Positions 40,742-49,562 of a stretch of DNA of 64,000 nucleotides are shown in pieces (the stretch's first letter is position 1; each line of letters opens with the position of its first letter). Location of the stretch: the NCBI GenBank assembly GCA_000244995.1, contig CM001438.1, positions 372,001 to 436,000 of the forward strand. The letters run 5' to 3'. A program made the translations under genes and the position numbers. Under the pieces are notes generated by a model. It was not told where the DNA came from. It made no database searches and saw only the letters and a list, made by a program, of their open reading frames with translations. The DNA comes from Burkholderiales bacterium JOSHI_001. Lineage in GTDB: Bacteria; Pseudomonadota; Gammaproteobacteria; Burkholderiales; Burkholderiaceae_C.

Positions 40742-41365
40742 GTGGCACGTTACCTCGGACCCAAGGCCAAACTGGCCCGCCGTGAAGGCACCGACCTCTA
40801 CCTCAAGAGCGCCCGTCGCGCCATCAGCGACAAGGCCAAGTTCGACACCAAGCCGGGCCAGCACGGCCGCACCTCGGGCCAGCGCACCAGCGACTTCGGC
40901 CTGCAACTGCGTGAAAAGCAGAAGGTCAAGCGCATGTATGGCGTGCTGGAGCGCCAGTTCCGCCGTTATTTCGCCGAGGCCGAGCGCCTGAAGGGCAATA
41001 CCGGCGCCAACCTGCTGACCCTGCTGGAAAGCCGCCTGGACAATGTGGTGTACCGCATGGGATTTGGCTCCACGCGCGCCGAAGCGCGCCAGCTGGTCAG
41101 CCACCAGGCCCTGACCGTGAACGGCAAGACCGTGAACATCCCGTCCTACCTGGTCAAGGCCGGTGACGTGATCGCCATCCGCGAAAAGGCCAAGAAGCAG
41201 CTGCGCGTCGCCGACGCGCTGAAGCTGGCCGAAAGCGTGGGCCTGCCGGCCTGGGTGTCGGTGGACGCCACCAAGATGGAAGGCACCTTCAAGAAGGCGC
41301 CTGACCGTGACGAATTCGGCTCGGAAATCAACGAGTCGCTGATCGTCGAGTTGTATTCGCGCTGA
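40742..41365 (+). CDS. rpsD: 30S ribosomal protein S4
   Basis: The 207-residue 30S assembly initiator starts [20 protein letters not shown] from a GTG codon. The S4 RNA-binding domain follows ([23 protein letters not shown]). The GTG start is supported by alignment with the usual N-terminus and the AAGGAAG site. Confidence 0.97.
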   Translation: MARYLGPKAKLARREGTDLYLKSARRAISDKAKFDTKPGQHGRTSGQRTSDFGLQLREKQKVKRMYGVLERQFRRYFAEAERLKGNTGANLLTLLESRLDNVVYRMGFGSTRAEARQLVSHQALTVNGKTVNIPSYLVKAGDVIAIREKAKKQLRVADALKLAESVGLPAWVSVDATKMEGTFKKAPDRDEFGSEINESLIVELYSR

Positions 41366-41524
41366 TCCAGCAGCCGCAGCGGGCGGGCGCCTTCGTGGCG
41401 GCCTGCCCTTTGTGGCCTGCGTGCTGTCATTGCCGGGCGCGCAGCACGCCACGTTCCAGCCCGGCATGGTCCGTCAGCCTTATCGGTGTAACGAGCCGAG
41501 GGTATTGAGAGGAACCCAGATCCG

Positions 41525-42511
41525 ATGCAAACCAATCTGCTGAAACCCAAAGCCATCAACACCGAGCCGCTGGGCGGCCACAAAGCCAAGGTCACGCTGG
41601 AGCCGTTCGAACGCGGTTATGGCCACACCCTGGGCAACGCGCTGCGGCGCGTGCTGCTGTCGTCGATGGTGGGTTACGCGCCGACCGAAGTCACCATTGC
41701 CGGGGTGCTGCACGAGTACTCGGCCATCGACGGCGTGGCTGAAGATGTGGTCCACGTGATGCTGAACCTGAAGGGTGTGGTCTTCCGCCTGCACAACCGT
41801 GACGAGGTCACGCTGGTGCTGCGCAAGGAAGGTGAAGGCCCGGTCACGGCCGCCGACATCCAGACGCCGCACGACGTGGAAATCATCAACCCCGAGCATG
41901 TCATCGCCAACCTGGCCCAGGGTGGCAAGCTGGACATGCAGATCAAGGTGGAAAAGGGCCGCGGCTATGTGCCGGGCACCATGCGCCGCTATGGCGACGA
42001 GCCCACCAAGAGCATCGGCCGCATCGTGCTGGACGCCAGCTTCTCGCCGGTGAAGCGGGTGTCCTACGCGGTGGAAAACGCCCGCGTGGAGCAGCGCACC
42101 GACCTGGACAAGCTGGTGATGGAGATCGAAACCAACGGCGCCATCAGCCCGGAAGAAGCCATCCGTGCTTCGGCCAAGATCCTGGTGGAACAGCTGGCGG
42201 TGTTTGCCCAACTGGAACACCAGGTGGACAACATCTTCGAGTCGCAGTCCAAGCCCAGCCCGAACTTCGACCCCATCCTGCTGCGCCCGGTGGACGAGCT
42301 CGAACTCACGGTGCGTTCGGCCAACTGCCTGAAGGCCGAAAACATCTACTACATCGGCGACCTGATCCAGCGCACCGAAACCGAACTGCTGAAGACGCCC
42401 AACCTGGGCCGCAAGTCGCTGAACGAAATCAAGGAAGTGCTGGCTTCCCGGGGCTTGACCCTGGGTGCCCGCCTCGAAAACTGGCCGCCCCAAGGCCTGG
42501 ACAAGCGCTGA
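41525..42511 (+). CDS. rpoA: DNA-directed RNA polymerase subunit alpha
   Basis: The 328-residue protein has the N-terminal dimerisation domain ([20 protein letters not shown]) and the C-terminal DNA- and activator-binding domain ([22 protein letters not shown] ... LNEIKEVL). It sits in the usual place before rplQ. Confidence 0.98.
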   Translation: MQTNLLKPKAINTEPLGGHKAKVTLEPFERGYGHTLGNALRRVLLSSMVGYAPTEVTIAGVLHEYSAIDGVAEDVVHVMLNLKGVVFRLHNRDEVTLVLRKEGEGPVTAADIQTPHDVEIINPEHVIANLAQGGKLDMQIKVEKGRGYVPGTMRRYGDEPTKSIGRIVLDASFSPVKRVSYAVENARVEQRTDLDKLVMEIETNGAISPEEAIRASAKILVEQLAVFAQLEHQVDNIFESQSKPSPNFDPILLRPVDELELTVRSANCLKAENIYYIGDLIQRTETELLKTPNLGRKSLNEIKEVLASRGLTLGARLENWPPQGLDKR

Positions 42512-42581
42512 TCTGAATCAGCGCTGAGTGCAACCCCCAGTACCTGATCCGGCTGGGGTTCAATAAAGAAAGGAAAGCACC

Positions 42582-42983
42582 ATGCGTCACCGTCACGGAC
42601 TTCGAAAACTCAACCGCACCAGCGAGCATCGCCAGGCGATGCTGCAGAACATGTGCGTCTCGCTGCTCAAGCACGAGGCCATCAAGACCACCCTGCCCAA
42701 GGCCAAGGAACTGCGCCGCGTGGTCGAGCCGCTGATCACGCTGGCCAAGATCTCCAGCGTGGCCAACCGCCGCCTGGCCTTCGCCCGCCTGCGCGACCGC
42801 GACGTCGTCACCAAGCTCTTCAACGAACTGGGCCCGCGTTACAACGCGCGTCCGGGCGGCTACACCCGCATCCTGAAGATGGGCTTCCGCGTCGGCGACA
42901 ACGCGCCCATGGCCTTCGTCGAGCTGGTGGACCGCCCGGAACCCGTGGCCGCCACCGAAGCCGAAGCGCCCAAGGCCGAATAA
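42582..42983 (+). CDS. rplQ: 50S ribosomal protein L17
   Basis: The 133-residue protein starts [20 protein letters not shown] and has [19 protein letters not shown]. It closes the alpha operon, with a terminator 20 bases after the stop. Confidence 0.98.
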   Translation: MRHRHGLRKLNRTSEHRQAMLQNMCVSLLKHEAIKTTLPKAKELRRVVEPLITLAKISSVANRRLAFARLRDRDVVTKLFNELGPRYNARPGGYTRILKMGFRVGDNAPMAFVELVDRPEPVAATEAEAPKAE

Positions 42984-43002
42984 GGCCTGCGCTTCCTGCA
43001 AC

Positions 43003-43026
43003 AAGGCCAGCCTCGCTGGCCTTTTT
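43003..43026 (+). terminator. Rho-independent terminator after rplQ
   Basis: AAGGCCAGC (43003-43011), loop CTC, GCTGGCCTT (43015-43023), with T continuing to 43026. A strong stem and T-run mark the end of the ribosomal gene cluster. Confidence 0.9.
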
Positions 43027-43119
43027 CACGCCCGCGCCCTGGCGATGTGACGCTGCGTCACAGCGGCTGCAGGCGCAAAATGTGGAACTTGCGCGCCCTG
43101 CGGTCGCTCCATCCCCACC

Positions 43120-45051
43120 ATGCACGTCGCTGCCCTGTCGCCCCTGCCTGCTTTGCGTTCCATCGCCCGCGCGTGGCTGCCGTTGCTGGCCCTGCTGCTG
43201 GTGGCGCTGGGCGCACGCGCCGCCGAAGACTTCCTGGAGCCTGAAAAGGCCTTCCGCTTCAATGTGCGGGCGCTGGACCCGCGCACGCTGGAAGTGCAGT
43301 TCGACATCCAGCGCGGCTACTACCTGTACCGCGAGCAGTTCAAGTTCAATGCCGAAGGCGCCACGCTCGGCACGCCCGAGGTGCCGCCGGGCAAGGTGAA
43401 GTTCGACGAGACCTTCAAGAAGAACGTCGAAACCCACCGCGGCGACATGCGCATCCGCATCCCGGTCACGCAAGCCGGGGCCGCTTTCACGCTGAACGTG
43501 GTGTCCCAGGGCTGTGCCGACGCCGGCCTGTGCTACCCGCCCATGACCAGCACCGCGAAGCTGGCGCTGACCGGGTTCGGGGGTGATGGCCAGGTGCAGG
43601 TGCTGGCGCCGGACGGCCAGGGTGCCGCGGCGCAGTCCAGCCCCGCACCGGCCACCAGCGGCGCCACCACACTGCTGCAGGGCCAGCCGGCGCAGGCGAC
43701 CCCGGCGACCGTCCCGGCCGCCAACACCGCATCGCTCACCGATTCCAGCACCGTGGACCGAGTGCTGCGCTCGGGCCGCTTCTGGACCGTGATCGGCGCC
43801 TTCTTCGTGATGGGCCTGCTGCTGTCGCTGACACCCTGCGTGCTGCCCATGCTGCCCATCCTGTCGTCGGTCATCGTGGGCAGCGGCGCGCAACAGGTGA
43901 CACGGGGGCGCTCTTTCGCGCTGGCGGTGAGCTATTCCCTGGGCATGGCCCTGGTCTACACCGCCCTGGGCATCGCCGCCGGCCTGGCCGGGGAAGGCCT
44001 GGCCGCGGCGCTGCAGCACCCGCTGGTGCTGGCGGGCTTTGCGATGCTGCTGTTCGCCTTCGCGCTGTCCATGTTCGACGTGTACGAACTGCAGCTGCCC
44101 AGCGCCCTGGCCACCCACTTGCATGGCGCGTCGCAGAAGCTGCCGGCCGGCCAGCATGTGGGCGTGTTCCTGATGGGCGGGGTGTCGGCGCTGATCGTCA
44201 GCCCCTGTGTCACCGCGCCCTTGGCCGGCGCGCTGCTGTTCCTCAGCCAAAGCCGGGACGTGGTGCTGGGCGGCTCGGCCCTGTTCGCCATGGCCGCCGG
44301 CATGAGCGTGCCGCTGCTGCTGCTGGGCGCGTCGGCCGGGGCCTGGCTGCCCAAGTCGGGCGCCTGGATGCATGCGGTCAAGCGCTTCTTCGGCCTGCTG
44401 TTGATGGGCGTGGCCATCTGGATCGTACAGCCGGTGCTGCACCCCGCCGCCGCGCTGGCCGCCTGGGGCCTGCTGCTGCTGGTGGCCGGCTTCATGCTGC
44501 GGCCCTTCGACCCCCACCCGCACGCGCACGCACCGCGGGTGTGGGTGCAGCGTGCCTTCGGCCTGCTGGCGCTGACGCTGGGGGTGCTGCAGGTGGTGGG
44601 CGCCGCCTCCGGTGGGCGCGACCCCCTGGCCCCGCTGCAAGGCCTGGCCCTGGGCGCCGCGTCGGCCAATGCCGCCACCGGCGCTTCGGCCCACGGCCCG
44701 GTCTTCCAGCCGGTTCGCAGCGTGGCCGAACTGGACCAGGTGCTGAAGACCGCGGGCCGCCCGGTGATGCTGGACTTCTACGCCGACTGGTGCGTGTCCT
44801 GCAAGGAGATGGAGAAGTTCACCTTCGCCGACCCGGCCATCGCCCGGCGCATGGCCGGGGCCGTGCTGCTGAAGGCCGATGTCACCGCCAATTCCGACGC
44901 CGACCGTGAACTGCTCAAGCGCTTCCGCCTCTTCGGCCCGCCGGGCACCATCTTCTTCGACGCCCAGGGCCGCGAACTGGACGGCGTGCGCGTCATCGGC
45001 TTCCAAAGCGCCGAACGCTTCGGCCAGTCGCTGGCGGCGGCCGGCCTGTGA
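43120..45051 (+). CDS. dsbD: Thiol:disulfide interchange protein DsbD
   Basis: The 643-residue protein moves electrons from cytoplasmic thioredoxin to periplasmic disulfide isomerases and cytochrome c maturation. After the signal peptide comes the periplasmic alpha domain with Cys132 and Cys138 (SQGCADAGLCYPP). Next is a Pro/Ala-rich linker, then an eight-helix membrane domain with Cys240 (LTPCVLP) and Cys363 (VSPCVTAP). The C-terminal thioredoxin-like domain has CVSC (558-561). All six catalytic cysteines are present. It overlaps the following cytochrome gene. Confidence 0.96.
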   Translation: MHVAALSPLPALRSIARAWLPLLALLLVALGARAAEDFLEPEKAFRFNVRALDPRTLEVQFDIQRGYYLYREQFKFNAEGATLGTPEVPPGKVKFDETFKKNVETHRGDMRIRIPVTQAGAAFTLNVVSQGCADAGLCYPPMTSTAKLALTGFGGDGQVQVLAPDGQGAAAQSSPAPATSGATTLLQGQPAQATPATVPAANTASLTDSSTVDRVLRSGRFWTVIGAFFVMGLLLSLTPCVLPMLPILSSVIVGSGAQQVTRGRSFALAVSYSLGMALVYTALGIAAGLAGEGLAAALQHPLVLAGFAMLLFAFALSMFDVYELQLPSALATHLHGASQKLPAGQHVGVFLMGGVSALIVSPCVTAPLAGALLFLSQSRDVVLGGSALFAMAAGMSVPLLLLGASAGAWLPKSGAWMHAVKRFFGLLLMGVAIWIVQPVLHPAAALAAWGLLLLVAGFMLRPFDPHPHAHAPRVWVQRAFGLLALTLGVLQVVGAASGGRDPLAPLQGLALGAASANAATGASAHGPVFQPVRSVAELDQVLKTAGRPVMLDFYADWCVSCKEMEKFTFADPAIARRMAGAVLLKADVTANSDADRELLKRFRLFGPPGTIFFDAQGRELDGVRVIGFQSAERFGQSLAAAGL

Positions 45052-45626
45052 GCCTGCGCGCCCTGGTGCCGTGGTGCCTGGCGCTGCTGCCGCCGCTGGC
45101 GCAGGCCCAGGCAGCGTCTGCCCCCGCACCGGGCTGGAACGATGTGGCGCCCATCCTCGTCGGACGCTGCGCCAAGTGCCATGTCAACGGCGGGCTGATG
45201 GGGCCGGCGCCCGAGGGCTATCTGCTGGTCAGCCATGCCGACGCGCTGTCGGCCACCGACCGCGCGCGGGTGGTGCCAGGCAACCCGGCCGCCAGCGAGT
45301 TGATCCGCCGTGTGAAGGGCCAAAGCCTGCCGCGCATGCCCTTTGACGGCCCACCCTGGCTGAGCGCTGAAGAGATCGACCTGCTGGAGCGCTGGATCGC
45401 CCAGGGCGCGCGCGACGCCAACGGCCAACCCCAGCCCGTGCCGGTGGGCGCGCGCGTGCGCCTTCAGGGCCACTTGGGCGCGGATGGTCGCCTGGACGGC
45501 CTGCCGCTCATGTCGGGCGGCCGCATGCGGGTGGACAAGGCGCCGCAGCCGGGCGACCGGGTGGAAGTGCGCGGCAGCCTGGACGCCCAGGGCCAGGTGC
45601 TGGTGGAACGCCTGCGCCGGCGCTGA
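45048..45626 (+). CDS. Monohaem c-type cytochrome with C-terminal OB-like domain
   Basis: The 192-residue secreted protein has a signal peptide (cleaved near AQA at 20-22), haem motif CAKCH (41-45) and candidate axial Met97 in LPRMPFDG. After residue 135 comes a beta-rich module (ARVRLQGHLGADGRLDG ... GDRVEVRGSLD) that resembles an OB-fold. The GTG start overlaps the dsbD stop. The next gene is an FccB-like flavoprotein, so this cytochrome is a plausible electron acceptor for it. The pairing is inferred from position only. Confidence 0.82.
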   Translation: MSLRALVPWCLALLPPLAQAQAASAPAPGWNDVAPILVGRCAKCHVNGGLMGPAPEGYLLVSHADALSATDRARVVPGNPAASELIRRVKGQSLPRMPFDGPPWLSAEEIDLLERWIAQGARDANGQPQPVPVGARVRLQGHLGADGRLDGLPLMSGGRMRVDKAPQPGDRVEVRGSLDAQGQVLVERLRRR

Positions 45627-45684
45627 CGGCGCGCTGGGCGCGGCTGCGGTAACCTGCGGCCCCCATCGCAGCCTGAGTGTGCCC

Positions 45685-47019
45685 ATGGTCCTGAACCGCC
45701 GTCACCTGCTCAGCGCCGCCGGCGCCAGCCTGGCCGGCAGTGCGCTGGCGCAAACCGCGCCAGCCTTGCCCTTCCTCATCGGCGGCCAGAGCCAGACCTT
45801 GCTGGCCAAAGGCAAGGCCCCACGCGTGGTGGTCTGCGGCGGCGGCTGGGGCGGCCTGACCGTCAGCAAGTACCTGCGCCAGCTCTCGCCCGGTCTGGAG
45901 GTGGTGATGCTGGAGCGCAACCCCACGTTCTTTTCCTGCCCGATGAGCAACAAGTGGCTGGTCGACGTGGTGGACACGCAGTTCCTCACCCACGACTACC
46001 TGCGCGTGAGCGAAAAGCACGGCTACCGCTTCATCCAGAGCGAGATCCTCGACATCGACCGAAGCGCCAAGCGCGTGGTCACCAGCCTGGGCTGGCTGGA
46101 CTATGACTACCTGGTGCTGTCGCCCGGCATCCGCTACCACTACGAAGCCTGGTTCGGCAACGACCGCCGCGCGGCCGAAGCCACCAAGGCGCGCTTTCCG
46201 GCGGCCTACATCCCCAACGCCGAACACTTCGCCCTGAAGCGTGCGCTGCACGGCTTCAAGGGCGGCGAGTGGGTGATGACCCTGCCGCCGCCGCCCCAGC
46301 GCTGCCCGCCCAGCCCCTATGAACGCGCCTGCCTGGTGGCCTGGTGGTTCAAGACCCACAACATCAAGGGCCACATCACCATCCTGGACCACAAGGACGG
46401 CGTGCGGCCCATCGGCGTGGGCTTCCGCGAGGCCTTCCGCGACCTGTACAAGGACATCATCACTTACGTGCCCAATGCGCATGTGCAGGAGGTGGACCCC
46501 TTCAACCAGCGCATCAAGACCGCGGCCGGCGACCTGAAGTTCGACCACGCGGTGCTGATGGCGCCGCACCAGGCCGGCGACCTGGCCTGGAAGGCCGGCG
46601 CGGTGGGCAGCAACGCCGAAGGCAAGCCCACGGGCTGGGCCGCGGTGGACCCGCTGATGCTGAACCTGAAGAGCGACCCGAACGTGTACGTGATCGGTGA
46701 CGCGGTGGGCGCGGTGTCGCCGCAGTTCGGCCACTACCCCAAGGCGGGCCACGTGGCCAACCGCCACGGCCGCATCGTGGCCAAGTACATCGCCGAACGC
46801 GCGGCCGGGCGCGATCCCAAGGTCACCCTGCCCGACAACCTGTGCTACATGCTGGTGAACGGTGAACCGCGCGAGGCCATCAACGTGCAGTTCGACTACA
46901 AGATCAATGACAAGGGCATCATCGAGCAGACCCAGATCGACGACAACGACCGCCGGCCCGAACTGGTGAAGGAAGACTTCCGCTGGTTCGGCCTGATGGT
47001 CGAAGACCTGTTTGCCTGA
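45685..47019 (+). CDS. FccB-like flavocytochrome c sulfide dehydrogenase flavoprotein
   Basis: The 444-residue FAD protein has a Tat signal (NRRHLLSAAG) and an N-terminal Rossmann motif VVVCGGGWGGLTVSKYL. The three cysteines that define FccB are present: Cys85 in FFSCPMSN (covalent FAD site in Chromatium FccB), Cys207 in RCPPSPYERA and Cys387 in NLCYMLV (redox pair). A C-terminal FCSD-type domain follows. It should oxidise sulfide or a related sulfur compound in the periplasm and pass electrons to a cytochrome c. The upstream cytochrome is the natural candidate. Confidence 0.86.
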   Translation: MVLNRRHLLSAAGASLAGSALAQTAPALPFLIGGQSQTLLAKGKAPRVVVCGGGWGGLTVSKYLRQLSPGLEVVMLERNPTFFSCPMSNKWLVDVVDTQFLTHDYLRVSEKHGYRFIQSEILDIDRSAKRVVTSLGWLDYDYLVLSPGIRYHYEAWFGNDRRAAEATKARFPAAYIPNAEHFALKRALHGFKGGEWVMTLPPPPQRCPPSPYERACLVAWWFKTHNIKGHITILDHKDGVRPIGVGFREAFRDLYKDIITYVPNAHVQEVDPFNQRIKTAAGDLKFDHAVLMAPHQAGDLAWKAGAVGSNAEGKPTGWAAVDPLMLNLKSDPNVYVIGDAVGAVSPQFGHYPKAGHVANRHGRIVAKYIAERAAGRDPKVTLPDNLCYMLVNGEPREAINVQFDYKINDKGIIEQTQIDDNDRRPELVKEDFRWFGLMVEDLFA

Positions 47020-47039
47020 ACACCACAAGGACCTGCAGC

Positions 47040-48476
47040 ATGCGTGACTACCTGAAGTTCTACATCGACGGCCAATGGGTGGACCCGGTCACCCCGCGCA
47101 CCCTGGACGTGGTCAACCCCGCCACCGAAGCCGTGGCTGGCCGCATCAGCCTGGGCAGCGCAGCCGATGTGGACCGGGCGGCGAAGGCGGCGCGCAAGGC
47201 CTTCGGCACTTACTCGTTGACCAGTGTGGCCGAACGCGTGGCCCTGCTGGAAGCAGTGATCGCCGAATACACCAAGCGCCACAACGACATGGCCGCCGCC
47301 ATCACCGAAGAGATGGGCGCGCCGGTGCTGTTGTCGCAAAAGGCGCAGGCAGCCATGGGCAGCGGCCACCTGAAGGCCGCGCTGGCGGTGCTGAAGAACT
47401 ACCACTTCGAAGAGGCCAAGGGCAGCACCCTCGTGCGCAAAGAGCCCATCGGCGTGTGCGGTTTCATCACGCCCTGGAACTGGCCGGTGAACCAGATCGC
47501 CTGCAAGGTGGCGCCGGCGCTCGCCGTGGGCTGCACCATGATCCTGAAGCCCTCGGAACTGGCACCCTTCTCAGCCCAGGTGTGGACCGAGATCCTGCAT
47601 GCGGCCGGCGTGCCGGCGGGTGTGTTCAACCTGGTGAACGGCGATGGCTTGGGCGTCGGTGCCGCCATCACCAGCCACCCGGAGGTGGACATGGTGTCCT
47701 TCACCGGCAGCACGCGCGCCGGCATTGAAGTTGCGCGCAGCGCCGCGCCCACGGTGAAGCGGGTGCACCAGGAACTGGGCGGCAAGTCGCCCAACATCAT
47801 CCTGCCGGACGCCGACCTGAAGCGCGCCGTCACGGCCGGCGTGCGCGGGGTGATGAGCAATTCCGGCCAGAGCTGCAACGCGCCCACGCGCCTGCTGGTG
47901 CCCAACGCACTGATGGACACCGCCCTGGCCATCGCCAAGGAGGTGGCCGAGGCCACCACCGTGGGCGCACCCGATTCCGGCGCTGCGCTGGGACCGGTGA
48001 TCTCGGCCGCGCAGTGGGACAAGATCCAGACCCTCATCCACACCGGCATCGAAGAGGGCGCCACCGTGGTGGCCGGCGGCCCGGGCAAGCCCGCGGGCCT
48101 GGAAACCGGCTACTACGTGAAGCCCACGGTGCTGAAGGTGGCCAACAACCAGGCTACCGTGGCGCGCGAGGAAATCTTCGGCCCGGTGCTGGTGGTCATC
48201 GGCTATGACACGGTGGACGACGCTGTGGCCATGGCCAACGACACGCCCTATGGCCTGGCGGCCTATGTGTCCGGCACCGACCCCGAGGCCACGCGTGCGG
48301 TGGCCGGGCGCCTGCGCGCGGGCCAGGTCAACATCAACAGCGCCGCGCCCGACCTGATGGCGCCCTTCGGCGGCTTCAAGCAAAGCGGCAACGGCCGCGA
48401 GTGGGGCGAACACGCCTTCGGCGAATTCCTGGAAGTGAAAGCCCTGCTGGGCTGGGCGCCCAAGCCGGCGGCCTGA
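47040..48476 (+). CDS. NAD(P)-dependent aldehyde dehydrogenase family protein
   Basis: The 478-residue enzyme carries the aldehyde dehydrogenase motifs: Asn147 in TPWNWP, Glu245 in ELGGKSP and catalytic Cys279 in NSGQSCNAP. The C-terminal APFGGFKQSGNGREWG stretch is also typical. The subgroup resembles broad-specificity dehydrogenases, and the substrate is not evident. It lies 20 bases after the FccB-like gene and is probably co-transcribed, although no functional link is known. Confidence 0.93.
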   Translation: MRDYLKFYIDGQWVDPVTPRTLDVVNPATEAVAGRISLGSAADVDRAAKAARKAFGTYSLTSVAERVALLEAVIAEYTKRHNDMAAAITEEMGAPVLLSQKAQAAMGSGHLKAALAVLKNYHFEEAKGSTLVRKEPIGVCGFITPWNWPVNQIACKVAPALAVGCTMILKPSELAPFSAQVWTEILHAAGVPAGVFNLVNGDGLGVGAAITSHPEVDMVSFTGSTRAGIEVARSAAPTVKRVHQELGGKSPNIILPDADLKRAVTAGVRGVMSNSGQSCNAPTRLLVPNALMDTALAIAKEVAEATTVGAPDSGAALGPVISAAQWDKIQTLIHTGIEEGATVVAGGPGKPAGLETGYYVKPTVLKVANNQATVAREEIFGPVLVVIGYDTVDDAVAMANDTPYGLAAYVSGTDPEATRAVAGRLRAGQVNINSAAPDLMAPFGGFKQSGNGREWGEHAFGEFLEVKALLGWAPKPAA

Positions 48477-48489
48477 ACACCCGCCCGGA

Positions 48490-49266
48490 CTACAGCGCCG
48501 ACGTCGCCACGCTGAAGGCCAGCGTCACGAAGTCGCTTTCCCAGGCATCGAGGCGCTGCGGGTCCGGCCGCAGGTCGGTGCCGCGCAGCAGCCAGGGGCC
48601 TGCCAGTGGCAGCCGCACCTGGGCGCGCCCGGCATCGTCGGTGCGCAACCACAGCCCCAGGCCGCTGGCGCCATTCACCAGTTGCACCGCGAACTGCGGC
48701 AGCGGCTGGCCCTGGCGCAGCACGGTGAAGGCGAGGATGTCGCCCGCACGGGGCGCCGGGCTGTCCGGCACGATGTCCAGGGCCAATGGCAGCGCCTGGG
48801 GCGTGCTGGCGCCCCATTCGATGCGGGCGTTCTTGGTGTAGCGCTCCTCCCAAGTCAGGCCGCGCGCGGCCATCCCGGCCCAGCGGTCGCGCACGGTGTC
48901 GGTGGCGCGGATCTCATCCAGGTACAGCTTGATCTTGTCCGGCGGCAGCGTGACCTGCTGCTGCGCCTGCTGGGCCCAGCAACTGAGCCCCAGCCCCGGC
49001 GGCGCGCTGGCGCGCAGGTACAGGGCCCGCTCGGTGTCGCGCTGCACCTGCAGCGCCTGGGTGGCGCCGCGGCCGTCACGGCACTGCGCGGCCACCAGCG
49101 ACGCGCCACCGATGGTCGTCTCCCGCTGCGGGAAATGGCTGCCGGTGCCCAGTGCCAGGCGCAGTTCGCCCGGCTTGGAGCCGGGCTGCACCTCGAACCA
49201 GGTGTCATGCGCCCTGGCGCTGGCCGAAGCCAGCGCCAGCAGCAGAACAGCGAGCCGGCTTTTCAT
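48490..49266 (-). CDS. DUF4198 domain-containing exported protein
   Basis: The 258-residue protein has a signal peptide ending ASARA and begins the mature part with HDTWFEV, the DUF4198 hallmark also seen in NikM-type metal-uptake accessories. The C-terminal half (GDILAFTVLRQGQPLPQFAVQL ... TDDAGRAQVRLP) looks like an Ig-like domain. It is the last gene of a minus-strand unit with a lipoprotein and a DUF4331 protein. Its function is unknown; metal binding by the N-terminal His is possible. Confidence 0.8.
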   Translation of the reverse strand: MKSRLAVLLLALASASARAHDTWFEVQPGSKPGELRLALGTGSHFPQRETTIGGASLVAAQCRDGRGATQALQVQRDTERALYLRASAPPGLGLSCWAQQAQQQVTLPPDKIKLYLDEIRATDTVRDRWAGMAARGLTWEERYTKNARIEWGASTPQALPLALDIVPDSPAPRAGDILAFTVLRQGQPLPQFAVQLVNGASGLGLWLRTDDAGRAQVRLPLAGPWLLRGTDLRPDPQRLDAWESDFVTLAFSVATSAL

Positions 49267-49273
49267 CGCGGCA

Positions 49274-49537
49274 TTATTCCAGCGCCAAGGGCTCGCTGGT
49301 GTCGCTGGTGGGCAGGCTCATGCGGTCCAGGCCCAGCGGGTTGGCGCGGTCGTCGGCCGGCATCGCGGCCAGGGTGTCGTTGAGCGCCTTCGGCGTGGCC
49401 GCCGCGCTGGCGGGCATGTCGACGATGGCGTCCGGGTCGGCGGCCACCGGCGGCGCGGCGTCGCCACCGCCACCACCGCCACAGGCTGTCAGCAGCAGCG
49501 CAGCCGCAGCCGACAGGAACAGAAGTTGTTTCTTCAT
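49274..49537 (-). CDS. Small predicted lipoprotein
   Basis: The 87-residue protein has a lipobox LLTAC with Cys19, followed by six Gly and a Pro/Ala/Asp-rich, probably disordered body. No domain is recognised. It is sandwiched between the DUF4331 and DUF4198 genes with short gaps, so it is likely part of the same envelope unit. Confidence 0.75.
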   Translation of the reverse strand: MKKQLLFLSAAAALLLTACGGGGGGDAAPPVAADPDAIVDMPASAAATPKALNDTLAAMPADDRANPLGLDRMSLPTSDTSEPLALE

Positions 49538-49562
49538 GATGGACTCCTGAGGGGGGTGGGGT

